Positions 46,820 through 55,272 of a DNA stretch of 64,000 nt are shown piece after piece (the first letter of the stretch is position 1; each line of letters starts with the position of its first letter). The stretch comes from Methylobacterium frigidaeris (lineage in GTDB: Bacteria > Pseudomonadota > Alphaproteobacteria > Rhizobiales > Beijerinckiaceae). A program made the position numbers and the translations under genes. The notes beneath the pieces were generated by a model, which saw nothing but the letters and a program-made list of their open reading frames with translations, was not told the origin of the DNA and made no database searches. Location: assembly GCF_022179185.1 (NCBI RefSeq), contig NZ_BPQJ01000011.1, positions 57,860 through 121,859 of the forward strand, given 5' to 3'.

Positions 46820-47625
46820 CGCGGAGCTATTGGTGATTAGGCTGGTGATGTTCTTGACGTTTGCCTTATCTATTCAGCCATAATTTGTGCAAGGAAGCTA
46901 TCATCATCCTTAATACAACGTTACTTAACTTTTAGTTAAAAATCAACAGAGATCTATAGTTTTTTCACCAATGCCTTTTGGCGCAACTTTTGGTCAATTC
47001 ATCTTTGCATCCGCCTTTGAGTCAGCCCGGACCGGCACAGCCTCGGCAGTTCGCGGGCGATGATGCCGTGCGGTTCGAGGTTAACAGGCGAATGGGGCGT
47101 GTCATGCAGGAGCGGCGATGGCCTTCGAGGATCAGCGCATCGTCGCCTCTGCCTTCCAGGAAGGAGGTGACGGTGACGAAGGTCGAACAGGGCGAGGCTC
47201 GCCCGCACGACGCCGACTTCGCTGCGGCCGTGGGCGTGGCGCGAGTCGGGACAAGGCGCTGCTCGGTGGCCCCGACAGCGGCGGGGATGAAGCGGCGTGG
47301 TGCGCTCCCGCGGCACCGGTTCGCGATCGCCCGGCGCGCAGACTTGCCGTGGAGAGCCACGATGCGCGGAGAGACCGAAACGGCCTTGCGAGTTCATCCC
47401 GAGTCGCATGACGCCGCGATGAAGTGGCAGAGGGCAGCCGCGACAGGATCGGGGTCGAGAGCATGCCGGCGCGGCTGAAAGCATCGAGGCTGGCCAGCAC
47501 CGTAGGCTACGCGCAAGCTGGAAGGGCTTTGGTATCAGGTTGCGACCGCCATGAACGAGGGCGGGGCCGCTCCCTCCCGGAAGCGGCCCCGCCCATAATC
47601 CCGGTCCGGCCTCGGCCGGAGCGCG
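46820..47625. other. Flagellin upstream region and unassigned GC-rich stretch
   Basis: Bases 46820-46990 are strikingly AT-rich and hold the flagellin leader; TTAACT-TTT-AGTTAA at 46925-46939 is a small palindrome that could be a regulatory site. From about 46990 the sequence returns to high GC, and frames of 100-170 codons exist on both strands, but none has a credible ribosome-binding site or recognised product, so I call no gene. Confidence 0.45.
47559..47594 (-). terminator. Hairpin terminator downstream of purC
   Basis: GGGCGGGGCCGCT pairs over 13 bp with AGCGGCCCCGCCC around a 10-nt loop, 32 bases past the purC stop on the minus strand. Confidence 0.7.
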
Positions 47626-48390
47626 TCACTGCACCAGGCGCGGCCCGCCGGTCTGCACCTTCTCGTTCTCGCCCAGGATGCCGAGGCGGCGGGCCACCTC
47701 GGTATAGGCCTCGATCAGGCCGCCGAGATCCTTGCGGAAGCGGTCCTTGTCGAGCTTGTCCTGGCTCTTGATGTCCCAGAGGCGGCAGGAATCCGGGGAG
47801 ATCTCGTCGGCGACGACGATGCGCATCATGTCGCCTTCCCAGAGCCGGCCGGTCTCCATCTTGAAGTCGACGAGGCGGATGCCGACGCCGAGGAAGAGGC
47901 CCGACATGAAGTCGTTGACCCGGATGGCCAGCGCCATGATGTCGTCGATCTCCTGCGGCGTCGCCCAGCCGAAGGCCGTGATGTGCTCCTCCGACACCAT
48001 CGGGTCGTTGAGCTGGTCGTTCTTGTAGTAGAACTCGATGATCGAGCGCGGGAGCTGGGTGCCCTCCTCCAGGCCCAGCCGCGTCGCCAGCGAGCCCGCC
48101 GCCACGTTGCGCACGACCACCTCGAGTGGGATGATCTCCACCTCGCGGATCAGCTGCTCGCGCATGTTCAGACGGCGGATGAAGTGCGTCGGCACGCCGA
48201 TGTCGTTGAGGTGCTGGAACACGAATTCGGAGATCCGGTTGTTCAGCACGCCCTTGCCGTCGATCACCTCGTGCTTCTTGGCGTTGAAGGCGGTCGCGTC
48301 GTCCTTGAAATGCTGGATGAGCGTGCCGGGCTCGGGACCCTCATAGAGGACCTTCGCCTTGCCCTCGTAGATGCGACGGCGGCGGTTCAT
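47626..48390 (-). CDS. purC: Phosphoribosylaminoimidazolesuccinocarboxamide synthase
   Basis: A 254-residue SAICAR synthase, ligating aspartate to CAIR in purine synthesis. Motifs [40 protein letters not shown]-equivalent [14 protein letters not shown], and [12 protein letters not shown] confirm it. I start at [13 protein letters not shown], the conserved N-terminus; an ATG 30 bases upstream (48420, [10 protein letters not shown]) has a better AGGAG and may be the real start. Confidence 0.96.
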   Translation of the reverse strand: MNRRRRIYEGKAKVLYEGPEPGTLIQHFKDDATAFNAKKHEVIDGKGVLNNRISEFVFQHLNDIGVPTHFIRRLNMREQLIREVEIIPLEVVVRNVAAGSLATRLGLEEGTQLPRSIIEFYYKNDQLNDPMVSEEHITAFGWATPQEIDDIMALAIRVNDFMSGLFLGVGIRLVDFKMETGRLWEGDMMRIVVADEISPDSCRLWDIKSQDKLDKDRFRKDLGGLIEAYTEVARRLGILGENEKVQTGGPRLVQ

Positions 48391-48775
48391 AGGCGTGTAC
48401 CGTGGTTTGAGGAAGTCCATGGGGCCGAGGCTCCTGACGACGTGTGGGACCCGCGGCGCGGCGACCTCGAGGAAAAGGTCGGGCCGGGGGACGCGTCGAT
48501 CCGGGGCGTCCCGGCGGCCGGGGGCAAATTACCCGAACCGCGAAGGCAGCACAACGCGTTAGCCGGTGCGCCGGGGAAGCCCGGACGCCGCTGCGATGAA
48601 TTGCGGTCGTTGGTCGCGCCGATATGCGCATCCCGCGACGATGTTGCAAGCGTGGCCGGAAGGGGCGGCATGTCGCGGACGAGGGGATCCGCGCCTCGAC
48701 GGCGCGACCCGGCCTGACCTAAGCTCGCCGGATCGAGCCGCGCACGAGTCGGCGGCCGGGCCGGGAGGGATCACG
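48391..48775. promoter_or_regulatory. Divergent promoter region between purC and the aldolase gene
   Basis: A 385-bp (or 355-bp) gap with high GC. No gene, operator or riboswitch is evident. Confidence 0.35.
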
Positions 48776-49573
48776 ATGGCGGAACGCGCGATGGCGGAAC
48801 GAGGTGGTGCGGTGGCCGCGCTGGCGGCGCGGTTCCGCGAGGGCAAGCCGCTGATCACGGCCTGGTGCGGCATTCCCGAGCCCTCGGTCGCCGGGCTGCT
48901 CGCCGCCGAGGCCTTCGACACCGTGACGCTCGACATGCAGCACGGCGCCCACGACTTCGACAGCATCAGCCGCACCGTCGCCCTGGTGGCGGCCCGCGGC
49001 AAGCCGACCCTGGCGCGGGTGCCGGTGGGCGGCTTCGCGACCGTGTCGCGCCTGCTCGATGCCGGGATCTCCGGGATCATCGCCCCGATGGTCAACACCG
49101 TGGAGGATGCCCGGCGCTTCGCCGCGATGGCCAAGTACCCGCCGCTCGGCGAGCGCAGCTGGGGGCCGGGCCCCGCCCTGATGCTGTCGGGCTTGTCCCC
49201 CGAGACCTACCTCAAGGAGGCCAACGGTTTCTGCCAGACGCTGGCGATGATCGAGACCAAGGAGGCGCTCGCCGCCCTCGACGACATCCTGGCGGTGGAG
49301 GGGATCGACGGCATCTTCATCGGGCCTTCCGACCTCTCGATCGCCCTCTCGAACGGCGCCGGCCTCGATCCCGACGGCGCGGCGGTGCGCGACGCGCTCA
49401 AGCACGCCATGGCGCGCACCCGGGCGGCGGGGAAGCGCATCGGCATCTACTCCCTGTCCGGTCCGCGCACCCGCGAGCTGATCGGCCAGGGCTTCGACCT
49501 GATCGCGCTGTCGGGCGATTCCGCCCTGCTGCGGGCGGGCGCCGCAGCCGCGCTCAAGGAGGCGCGGGGCTAG
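48776..49573 (+). CDS. HpcH/HpaI family aldolase
   Basis: A 265-residue class II pyruvate aldolase-like protein. LDMQHGAHDFDS, ARVPVGG, MIETKEAL and IFIGPSDLSIAL are the family signature segments; the metal is bound by the Glu and Asp of IETKEA...GPSDLS. Members cleave 2-oxo-hydroxy acids or act as 2-dehydro-3-deoxy-galactarate aldolases; substrate not assignable. GGGAGGGA precedes ATG 48776. It converges on the esterase gene, and the two stop codons share the palindromic tetramer CTAG. Confidence 0.9.
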   Translation: MAERAMAERGGAVAALAARFREGKPLITAWCGIPEPSVAGLLAAEAFDTVTLDMQHGAHDFDSISRTVALVAARGKPTLARVPVGGFATVSRLLDAGISGIIAPMVNTVEDARRFAAMAKYPPLGERSWGPGPALMLSGLSPETYLKEANGFCQTLAMIETKEALAALDDILAVEGIDGIFIGPSDLSIALSNGAGLDPDGAAVRDALKHAMARTRAAGKRIGIYSLSGPRTRELIGQGFDLIALSGDSALLRAGAAAALKEARG

Positions 49574-50265
49574 GCCCGCCGCGCCGCCCGGGCGAAGCCG
49601 GCGGCGAGGAAGCGCCCACCGTGCAGGAGGGCGCCATCGTCGATGCCGTGGCCGATCCCGGCGGAGAGGTGCCACTCCGCCGGCACGTCCGCCGCCGCGA
49701 GCGCCTCCGCCGACAGGAACAGCGCGTCGACCGGGATCACCTCGTCCTGGTCGCCGTGAGCCAGCAGGATCGGAGGCACCGACCGAACCTGCGGCTTCAG
49801 GCTGTCCGGCCCCAAGTTGCCGGGACCTTGGCCCTCCTCCATCACCAGCATGCCGGACAGGCCGACGACAGCCGCCACCGGGGCGGGGCGGCGCAGGGCG
49901 ACGTGCAGGGCCATCATGCAGCCCTGGCTGAAGCCCACGAGCGCGAGCTGATGGGACCCGAGGCCGTAGGCTTCGAGCTCCGCATCCAGGAAGGCGTCCA
50001 GCGTCGGGCCGGCACGGTTCACCCCGCGCCAGCGCTCGTGCGGGTCGCGGAAGGTGAGGGAGAACCATTGCCGGCCGAAGCCCTGGATGCAGGGCTCGGG
50101 GGCGTGCGGCGCCACGAAGGCGGCGTCGGGCAGGAGCGGCTGCCATTCCTGCGCGAGGTCGATCAGGTCGTTGCCGTCGGCGCCGAAGCCGTGCAGCAGG
50201 ACGACGAGCTGGCGCGGTCTTGCGCCCGAGCGGGGCATCAGGCGCGGGCCGGTGAGGATCGGCAT
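49570..50265 (-). CDS. Phospholipase/carboxylesterase-type alpha/beta hydrolase
   Basis: A 231-residue cytoplasmic hydrolase of the carboxylesterase II (acyl-protein thioesterase-like) family. Motifs: LVVLLHGFGADGNDLIDL, nucleophile GFSQGCMMAL, acid in AHGDQDEVIPV and His in GIGHGIDDG. I begin at MPILTGPRL, since the extra 24 codons upstream are not conserved. It is 20 bp downstream of the alkA-like gene on the same strand. Substrate unknown. Confidence 0.9.
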   Translation of the reverse strand: MPILTGPRLMPRSGARPRQLVVLLHGFGADGNDLIDLAQEWQPLLPDAAFVAPHAPEPCIQGFGRQWFSLTFRDPHERWRGVNRAGPTLDAFLDAELEAYGLGSHQLALVGFSQGCMMALHVALRRPAPVAAVVGLSGMLVMEEGQGPGNLGPDSLKPQVRSVPPILLAHGDQDEVIPVDALFLSAEALAAADVPAEWHLSAGIGHGIDDGALLHGGRFLAAGFARAARRA

Positions 50266-50285
50266 CGGGTCGGTTTCCGTTCGGG

Positions 50286-50984
50286 TCAGGAGAGGGGGGC
50301 GCCGTCGCGCGCTTTCGCGATCCGGTAATAGGCCCACAGCACCTTGGCGGCGACCCCGCGCCAGGGCCTCCAGGCCTCGGCCCGGGCCGTCAGGGCCGCG
50401 GCGTTCGGCCGGGTCTCCTGCCCATCGGCGAGGCGCGCCGCCTCCTGCAGGGCGAGGTCGCCGGCCGGGAAGGCGTCGGGGTGGCCGAGGCAGAACAGCA
50501 GGTAGACATCCGCCGTCCAGGGCCCGATGCCGTGCACGGCCACCATCAGCCGGTGGGCCTCGTCGGCCGGCAGGGCATGCAGGGTGTCGAGCGGCAGGGC
50601 GCCGCCGATGATCGCGTCGGCGGCGGCCCGCAGGGTGCGGATCTTCGGCGCCGACAGGCCGGCCCCGCGCAACAACTCGTCCGGCGCCGCCACCAGGGCC
50701 TCGGCCGTGAGGTCCGGCAGGCAGGCGGTCAGCCGGCTCCAGATCGCTGCGGCGCTCGCGGTCGAGATCTGCTGCGAGACCACGATGCCGGCCAGCCCCT
50801 CGAATCCCGGCGCTCGCTTGCGCAACACCGGCTCCGCGCCTTCCGCCAGCAGCCGCGCCATCACCGGGTCGAGGGCCGTGAGCGCCGTCACGCCTTCCTG
50901 CAACGCCGACGCTGAGTCGAGCAGCGGCCCGGTGACGGCGGGGATCAGGGGGCTTATGGCTTGAAGAGTTGTCCGCGTCCGCAT
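50286..50984 (-). CDS. DNA-3-methyladenine glycosylase (AlkA-like)
   Basis: A 232-residue HhH-GPD base excision protein. IVVSQQISTASAAAIW and the helix-hairpin-helix LMVAVHGIGPWTADVYLLF precede the catalytic Asp in PAGDLALQ, typical of AlkA/3-methyladenine DNA glycosylase II. It would remove alkylated bases. It is divergent from gluQRS, whose possible TTG start lies inside this gene's 5' end; only six bases separate the two downstream-most starts. Confidence 0.9.
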   Translation of the reverse strand: MRTRTTLQAISPLIPAVTGPLLDSASALQEGVTALTALDPVMARLLAEGAEPVLRKRAPGFEGLAGIVVSQQISTASAAAIWSRLTACLPDLTAEALVAAPDELLRGAGLSAPKIRTLRAAADAIIGGALPLDTLHALPADEAHRLMVAVHGIGPWTADVYLLFCLGHPDAFPAGDLALQEAARLADGQETRPNAAALTARAEAWRPWRGVAAKVLWAYYRIAKARDGAPLS

Positions 50985-51821
50985 CCCGCCGTGCTGTCTC
51001 CCCGTCTGCGCTTCGCCCCGAGCCCGAATGGGCGCCTGCATCTCGGCCACGCCTACTCGGCCCTCCTCAACGCGGAGATCGCGCGGACGCTGCAGGCTGA
51101 GCTGCTGCTGCGCATCGAGGACATCGACCCGGTCCGCTGCCGGCCGGAGCTGACCGAGGCGCTGATCGCCGACCTCGCCTGGCTCGGCCTGACCTTCTCG
51201 GAACCGGTCTGGCGCCAGTCGGCCCGGATGTCCACCTACCGCGCCGCCCTCGACTCCTTGCGGGAGCGGGACCTGATCTATCCCTGCACCTGCACCCGCC
51301 GGGAGATCCAGGACGCCGCCGGCGAGGCCCGCGATCCGGACGGGGCGGCGCTCTATCCCGGCACCTGCCGCGGCAAGTCCGTGCCGGAGGCGCCGCATGC
51401 TTGGCGCCTCGACATGGCGCGGGCGCTGGCGCTCTGCGAAGGCCCGCTCACCTACATCGCCTTCGCGCCGGGCGGACCCGACGCGGTCCGCGCCGCCGAT
51501 CCGGCCCGCTGGGGTGACGCGGTGCTGGGCCGCAAGGACGTGCCGACGAGCTACCACCTCGCCGTGGTCCTCGACGACGCCGCGCAAGGGATCACCCACG
51601 TGGTCCGCGGCCAGGACCTCGACGCCGCCACCGACCTCCACGTCCTGCTCCAGCGCCTGCTCGGCCTGCCGACGCCGCGCTACCATCACCACGGGCTGAT
51701 CCGGGACGAGGCGGGGGCGAAGCTGTCGAAGAGCCTGCGGTCGGAGGCGCTGGCGGCGTTGCGGGAGCGGGGGGTGAGCGCGGGGGAGGTGCGGGCGCGG
51801 CTGGGTTTCGGCGGCGCATAG
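50961..51821 (+). CDS. gluQ: Glutamyl-Q tRNA(Asp) synthetase
   Basis: A 286-residue truncated glutamyl-tRNA synthetase (GluQRS) that glutamylates queuosine at position 34 of tRNA(Asp). Class I motifs HLGH (HIGH) and KLSKS (KMSKS) are present, and the zinc site CTCTRRE...YPGTC marks GluQRS. TTG 50961 has AGGGGG 8 bases upstream and is chosen; GTG 50991 is the alternative start and removes the overlap with alkA. Two tRNA-Asp genes (its substrates) occur at the right end of the window. Confidence 0.92.
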   Translation: MKSCPRPHPAVLSPRLRFAPSPNGRLHLGHAYSALLNAEIARTLQAELLLRIEDIDPVRCRPELTEALIADLAWLGLTFSEPVWRQSARMSTYRAALDSLRERDLIYPCTCTRREIQDAAGEARDPDGAALYPGTCRGKSVPEAPHAWRLDMARALALCEGPLTYIAFAPGGPDAVRAADPARWGDAVLGRKDVPTSYHLAVVLDDAAQGITHVVRGQDLDAATDLHVLLQRLLGLPTPRYHHHGLIRDEAGAKLSKSLRSEALAALRERGVSAGEVRARLGFGGA

Positions 51822-51952
51822 CATCAGAAGCAAGCGCGAGTCTCTCCGCCTCCCCGCGGAACAGAAGTGGACAGAAGTGGAGAGATGCTCACGACCCTTG
51901 TAACGCCACCCTTCCCCATACGATCCTGCCGACTGAACGGGAGGCCCGCATC

Positions 51953-52621
51953 GTGTCGCTCAGCTTCGGAATTCTCGTCTTCCCACAGGTCCAGCAGCTC
52001 GACCTCACCGGTCCCTACGAGGTCTTCGCCTCGGTGCCGGACAGCGCCGTCCACCTGATCTGGAAGGACGGCGAGCCGGTGCGCTCGGCGACAGGGCTGC
52101 CCTTCGTGCCGACCGCAACCTTCGAGACCTGCCCGCCCCTCGACGTGCTCTGCATCCCCGGCGGCAGCGGGGTGAACGCGCTGCTCGAGGACGAGGTGGT
52201 GCTGGATTTCGTGCGGGCCCGCGGGACGGAGACCCGCTACCTCACCTCGGTCTGCACCGGGGCGCTGGTGCTCGGGGCGGCCGGGCTGCTCGAGGGCCGG
52301 CGGGCCACCACCCACTGGTACGCGCACGACTTCCTCGCCCGCTTCGGCGCCGTGCCGGTGCAGGACCGCGTGGTGCGCGACGGCAACCTGATCACTGCCG
52401 GGGGCGTGACCTCGGGGATCGATTTCGGGCTGGCGGTGGTGGCCGAGCTTCTCGGCCGCGAGGAGGCGGAGACGGTTCAGCTCGCCCTCGAATATGCACC
52501 GGCCCCACCCTTCGGAGCGGGAACCCCGGCCGAGGCCCCACCGGCGGTGCTGGAGCGCGCGAAGAAGCGGCTGTCCGGTTCGCGGGCGGCGCGGGAGGCG
52601 ATCATCGGGCGGATCACCTGA
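51953..52621 (+). CDS. DJ-1/PfpI family protein (InhA isonitrile-hydratase-like)
   Basis: A 222-residue flavodoxin-like protein. QLDLTGPYEVFA and SVCTGALVLGAAGLLEGRRATTHW carry the nucleophile Cys and following His typical of the isonitrile hydratase/ThiJ-PfpI branch. GTG 51953 has GGGAGG upstream. Enzyme activity on isonitriles is known for the closest characterised member; here only family assignment is supported. It is monocistronic. Confidence 0.88.
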   Translation: MSLSFGILVFPQVQQLDLTGPYEVFASVPDSAVHLIWKDGEPVRSATGLPFVPTATFETCPPLDVLCIPGGSGVNALLEDEVVLDFVRARGTETRYLTSVCTGALVLGAAGLLEGRRATTHWYAHDFLARFGAVPVQDRVVRDGNLITAGGVTSGIDFGLAVVAELLGREEAETVQLALEYAPAPPFGAGTPAEAPPAVLERAKKRLSGSRAAREAIIGRIT

Positions 52622-53020
52622 GAGCCCGCTCACTTGTAACGATGGTGTCGCAGGATCTTGCCATCCCGTCCGCGGTCTCATCCCGAGGTGCGAACGAGAC
52701 GAGCTTCGAGGGGGCCTCCAGTATCCGCAGCGAGATCTGAGAATCCACTGCGAGGCTGCTACGCAGCACCTCGGGATGAGGTCGTGGACGGGATGAAACG
52801 CGAAACTCCAGCGACCTTCTCGACACATGTCGGAGACGAGAGCGCAGGGCTACACCAGCGGGCGTGAGCTGCGCCAGCGGACCGCGGAAGAGTACCGAAG
52901 ATTGGCGGAGAGCCCGGAAAGCTTTCCTTAACCATTCCGCACGAAGCTTGTTCGCGCATGGAAAAGCCGGGGCGCTGACCCCGGCTTCCCATCGGCGGTC
53001 GATCGAGCGCGTGCCCCGGT
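52622..53020. other. Intergenic region with long palindromic element
   Basis: A 399-bp gap with no gene seen. It contains the two-armed repeat at 52662-52795; the rest is unremarkable GC-rich sequence. Confidence 0.5.
52662..52795. repeat. Intergenic palindromic repeat with 30-bp arms
   Basis: A left arm starting CATCCCGTCCGCGGTCTCAT and a right arm ending GAGGTCGTGGACGGGATG are inverted complements over 30 bp with three mismatches, spaced by about 74 bases. The inner TCATCCCGAGGTGC core is shared with the palindrome at 31070-31120. Confidence 0.65.
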
Positions 53021-53200
53021 TCAGCCGAGATTGAGGCGGTCCACCTTCGTTCCCGCTCCACGCAGAGATTCCGGGATCGCCGAAAAATCCGCGTAGCCCG
53101 CCTCGCGTGCCATCGCGTCGAGGGCCTGCTGCTCGTTCTCGGCGCCGCCGGTCCAGAGGATGGCGCCGGTCGCGGCCTGCCTGACCTGGAAGATGGCCAT
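53021..53200 (-). CDS. Small conserved protein of unknown function
   Basis: A 59-residue ORF, MAIFQVRQAATGAILWTGGA then ENEQQALDAMAREAGYADFS, with GGGAGGA in place upstream. The composition (no hydrophobic segment) suggests a small soluble protein; no family recognised. It is divergent from the tetR-RND operon. Confidence 0.6.
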   Translation of the reverse strand: MAIFQVRQAATGAILWTGGAENEQQALDAMAREAGYADFSAIPESLRGAGTKVDRLNLG

Positions 53201-53304
53201 GAAAACTGTCCTCCCGCTGAAGACTGATATCCGGACATTCAACGCCTGCCGGTCGGGGAGGTTGCACAGGATCGAACGTTGCGGGAACGGTCCCTTTGGG
53301 TGTA

Positions 53305-53324
53305 GAGAATGAACGTTCATTCTC
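53305..53324. promoter_or_regulatory. Perfect 20-bp palindromic operator at the tetR start
   Basis: GAGAATGAACGTTCATTCTC is a perfect palindrome and covers the ATG at 53309 proposed for the TetR gene. Its length and symmetry are those of TetR-family operators, so autoregulation, probably covering the adjacent divergent gene too, is likely. Confidence 0.75.
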
Positions 53325-54013
53325 AGGGCCTGCCCCGCGTGCCGCCGCAACCGAACCCCGCGAACCCCGCCCGCCTCGACTCGGCCGAGGAGCGCCGCAC
53401 CCGCATCCTCGATGCGGCCGAGGCCTGCTTCGTCCGCCACGGTTTCCACCGCGCCACGATGCACGATGTGGCGGCGGAGGCCGGCATGAGCCCCGGCAAC
53501 CTCTACCGCTACTTCCCGTCGAAGGACGCGATCGTGGCCGGCCTCGCCGAGCGCGACCGCGCGGCGGTGGCCGAGGACTTTTCCGGCATCGAGACCGCGC
53601 CGGACCTGATGCAGGCCTTCGCGGCCCTGGCGCGGCGCCACCTCGCCGAGGCACCGGCCGAGAAGGCCGTGCTCTGCCTGGAGATGTGGGCCGAGGCGAC
53701 GCGCAACCCGGCCATGGCGGCGATCTGCCGGGACTTCGAGCGCGAGATCGCGGCGCGGCTGTCCGGCCTCTACCGTCAAGCACAGAGCCGCGCCGCACAG
53801 CCGGTCCCCGGCGCCGACCCGGAGGCCCTGGCCCGCCTCGCCATGGTGATGGCCGACGGCATCATGGTCCGCCGCGCCCTCTCGCCCGATTTTTCACCCG
53901 GCCCCGTCATCGACGCCATGCTGACCCTGATCGGGGCGGCGCTCGAGGGCCGCTTCGATCCGACCGGCACCGTGCCGCCCACTCTGCCGTCCAATCCGGA
54001 ACCCGCCCGATGA
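53309..54013 (+). CDS. TetR family transcriptional regulator
   Basis: A 234-residue TetR protein; N-terminal HTH RILDAAEACFVRHGFHRATM and HDVAAEAGMSPGNLYRYFPS, C-terminal ligand/dimer domain variable. The ATG at 53309 lies inside the palindrome and has no clear ribosome-binding site; GTG 53339 is an alternative. It heads the efflux operon, overlapping the adaptor gene by ATGA. It probably represses the operon until an unknown ligand binds. Confidence 0.88.
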   Translation: MNVHSQGLPRVPPQPNPANPARLDSAEERRTRILDAAEACFVRHGFHRATMHDVAAEAGMSPGNLYRYFPSKDAIVAGLAERDRAAVAEDFSGIETAPDLMQAFAALARRHLAEAPAEKAVLCLEMWAEATRNPAMAAICRDFEREIAARLSGLYRQAQSRAAQPVPGADPEALARLAMVMADGIMVRRALSPDFSPGPVIDAMLTLIGAALEGRFDPTGTVPPTLPSNPEPAR

Positions 54014-55230
54014 CCCGCCCCCGTCGCCTCGCCGGCGTTCCGGCCGCCCTGGTCGCCCTCCTCGTCGCCGCTCCCGCCGGCGCCGCCGAGACCCTGCCCT
54101 CGGCCGGCCCCGTCGTCACGGCGGCGCCGGCGCCTGCCGTCACCGTCGCGGTGGCCGCCGAGCGCGAGATCGTCGAGCGCGCCGTTGTCACCGGTACCCT
54201 GGTTCCGCGCGACGAGATCCTGGTCTCGCCGGAGATCGAGGGCTGCCGCGTCACCGAATTGCTGGTGGAGGAGGGCGACCGGGTCGCCAAGGGCACGGTG
54301 CTGGCGCGCCTCTCCCGCGAGATGATCGACACCCAGCTCGCCCAGAACGCCGCCGCCATCGCCCGGGCCGAGGGCGCGGTGGCGCAGGCGCGCAGCACCA
54401 TCGTGCAGGCCGAGGCGGCGCAGGTCGAGGCCACGCTGTCGCTGGAGCGCGCGCAGTCGCTGGCGAAGACCGGCAACGCCACCACGGCGGTGCTGGAGCA
54501 GCGGGAATCGGCCGCGAAGGGCGCGGACGGCAAGCTGTCGGCGGCCCGCAACGGGCTGGCCATCGCGCAGGCCGACCTCGCCCAGGCCCGGGCGCAGCGC
54601 AGCGAGCTCGACCTGAAGCTCGCCCGGACCGAGATCCGCGCGCCGGAGGGCGGCATCGTCAGCCGCCGCACCGCCCGGGTCGGTGCCACCGCCTCGGCGT
54701 CCGCCGAGCCGCTGTTTCGGCTGATCGCCCGCGGCGAGATCGAGCTGGAGGGCGAGGTGCCGGAGACCGGCCTGGCGCGGCTCCGCGCCGGCGCTCCCGC
54801 GAGCCTCGATCTCGACACGCCGGACGGGCCGGTGGCGGTCTCGGGCCGCGTGCGCGTGGTCTATCCGGAGATCGACCGGGCGACGCGGCTGGGCAAGGTC
54901 CGGATCAAGCTCGAGGCCGATCCGCGCCTGCGCATCGGCGCTTTCGCCCGCGGCGCCGTCGAGGCGGCGCGCCGCACCGGCGTGGCCGTGCCGCTCGCCT
55001 CGGTGGTCTACGGCCCGTCGGGTCCGACCGTGCTGGTGGTCTCCGGCGAGCGGGTCGAGGCCCGTACCATCCGCACCGGCCTCTCGGCCGGCGGCTTCAT
55101 CGAGGCCCGCGACGGGGTCAAGGCCGGGGAGGCCGTGGTCGCCCGGGCCGGCAGCTTCCTGCGCGACGGCGACCGGGTCCGTCCGATCTACCCGGCCCTG
55201 CCGGCGACCGCCGAGGCCGGGCGCCCCTGA
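54010..55230 (+). CDS. RND efflux periplasmic adaptor subunit
   Basis: A 406-residue membrane fusion protein. Signal peptide about 1-26 (MTRPRRLAGVPAALVALLVA then APAGAAE), lipoyl/barrel-sandwich half motifs (VSPEIEGCRVTELLVEEGD; RTEIRAPEGGIVSRRTARVG), alpha-hairpin in between (AQARSTIVQAEAAQVEATLS). It links the inner-membrane RND pump to an outer-membrane channel, which is not encoded here. Located between the regulator and the pump. Confidence 0.92.
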   Translation: MTRPRRLAGVPAALVALLVAAPAGAAETLPSAGPVVTAAPAPAVTVAVAAEREIVERAVVTGTLVPRDEILVSPEIEGCRVTELLVEEGDRVAKGTVLARLSREMIDTQLAQNAAAIARAEGAVAQARSTIVQAEAAQVEATLSLERAQSLAKTGNATTAVLEQRESAAKGADGKLSAARNGLAIAQADLAQARAQRSELDLKLARTEIRAPEGGIVSRRTARVGATASASAEPLFRLIARGEIELEGEVPETGLARLRAGAPASLDLDTPDGPVAVSGRVRVVYPEIDRATRLGKVRIKLEADPRLRIGAFARGAVEAARRTGVAVPLASVVYGPSGPTVLVVSGERVEARTIRTGLSAGGFIEARDGVKAGEAVVARAGSFLRDGDRVRPIYPALPATAEAGRP

Positions 55231-55272
55231 CGCCCTTGACCGTCGCTTCCCTCTCCTGAACGGGTCCGCTCG

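Noticed and set aside
45000..47000. AT-rich region considered as a prophage or insertion element
   Set aside because: Contains only a flagellin gene; no integrase, transposase, direct repeats or att-like ends were found.
46978..47500. Several 90-170 codon frames on both strands
   Set aside because: No ribosome-binding site, no recognised family, mutually exclusive overlaps.
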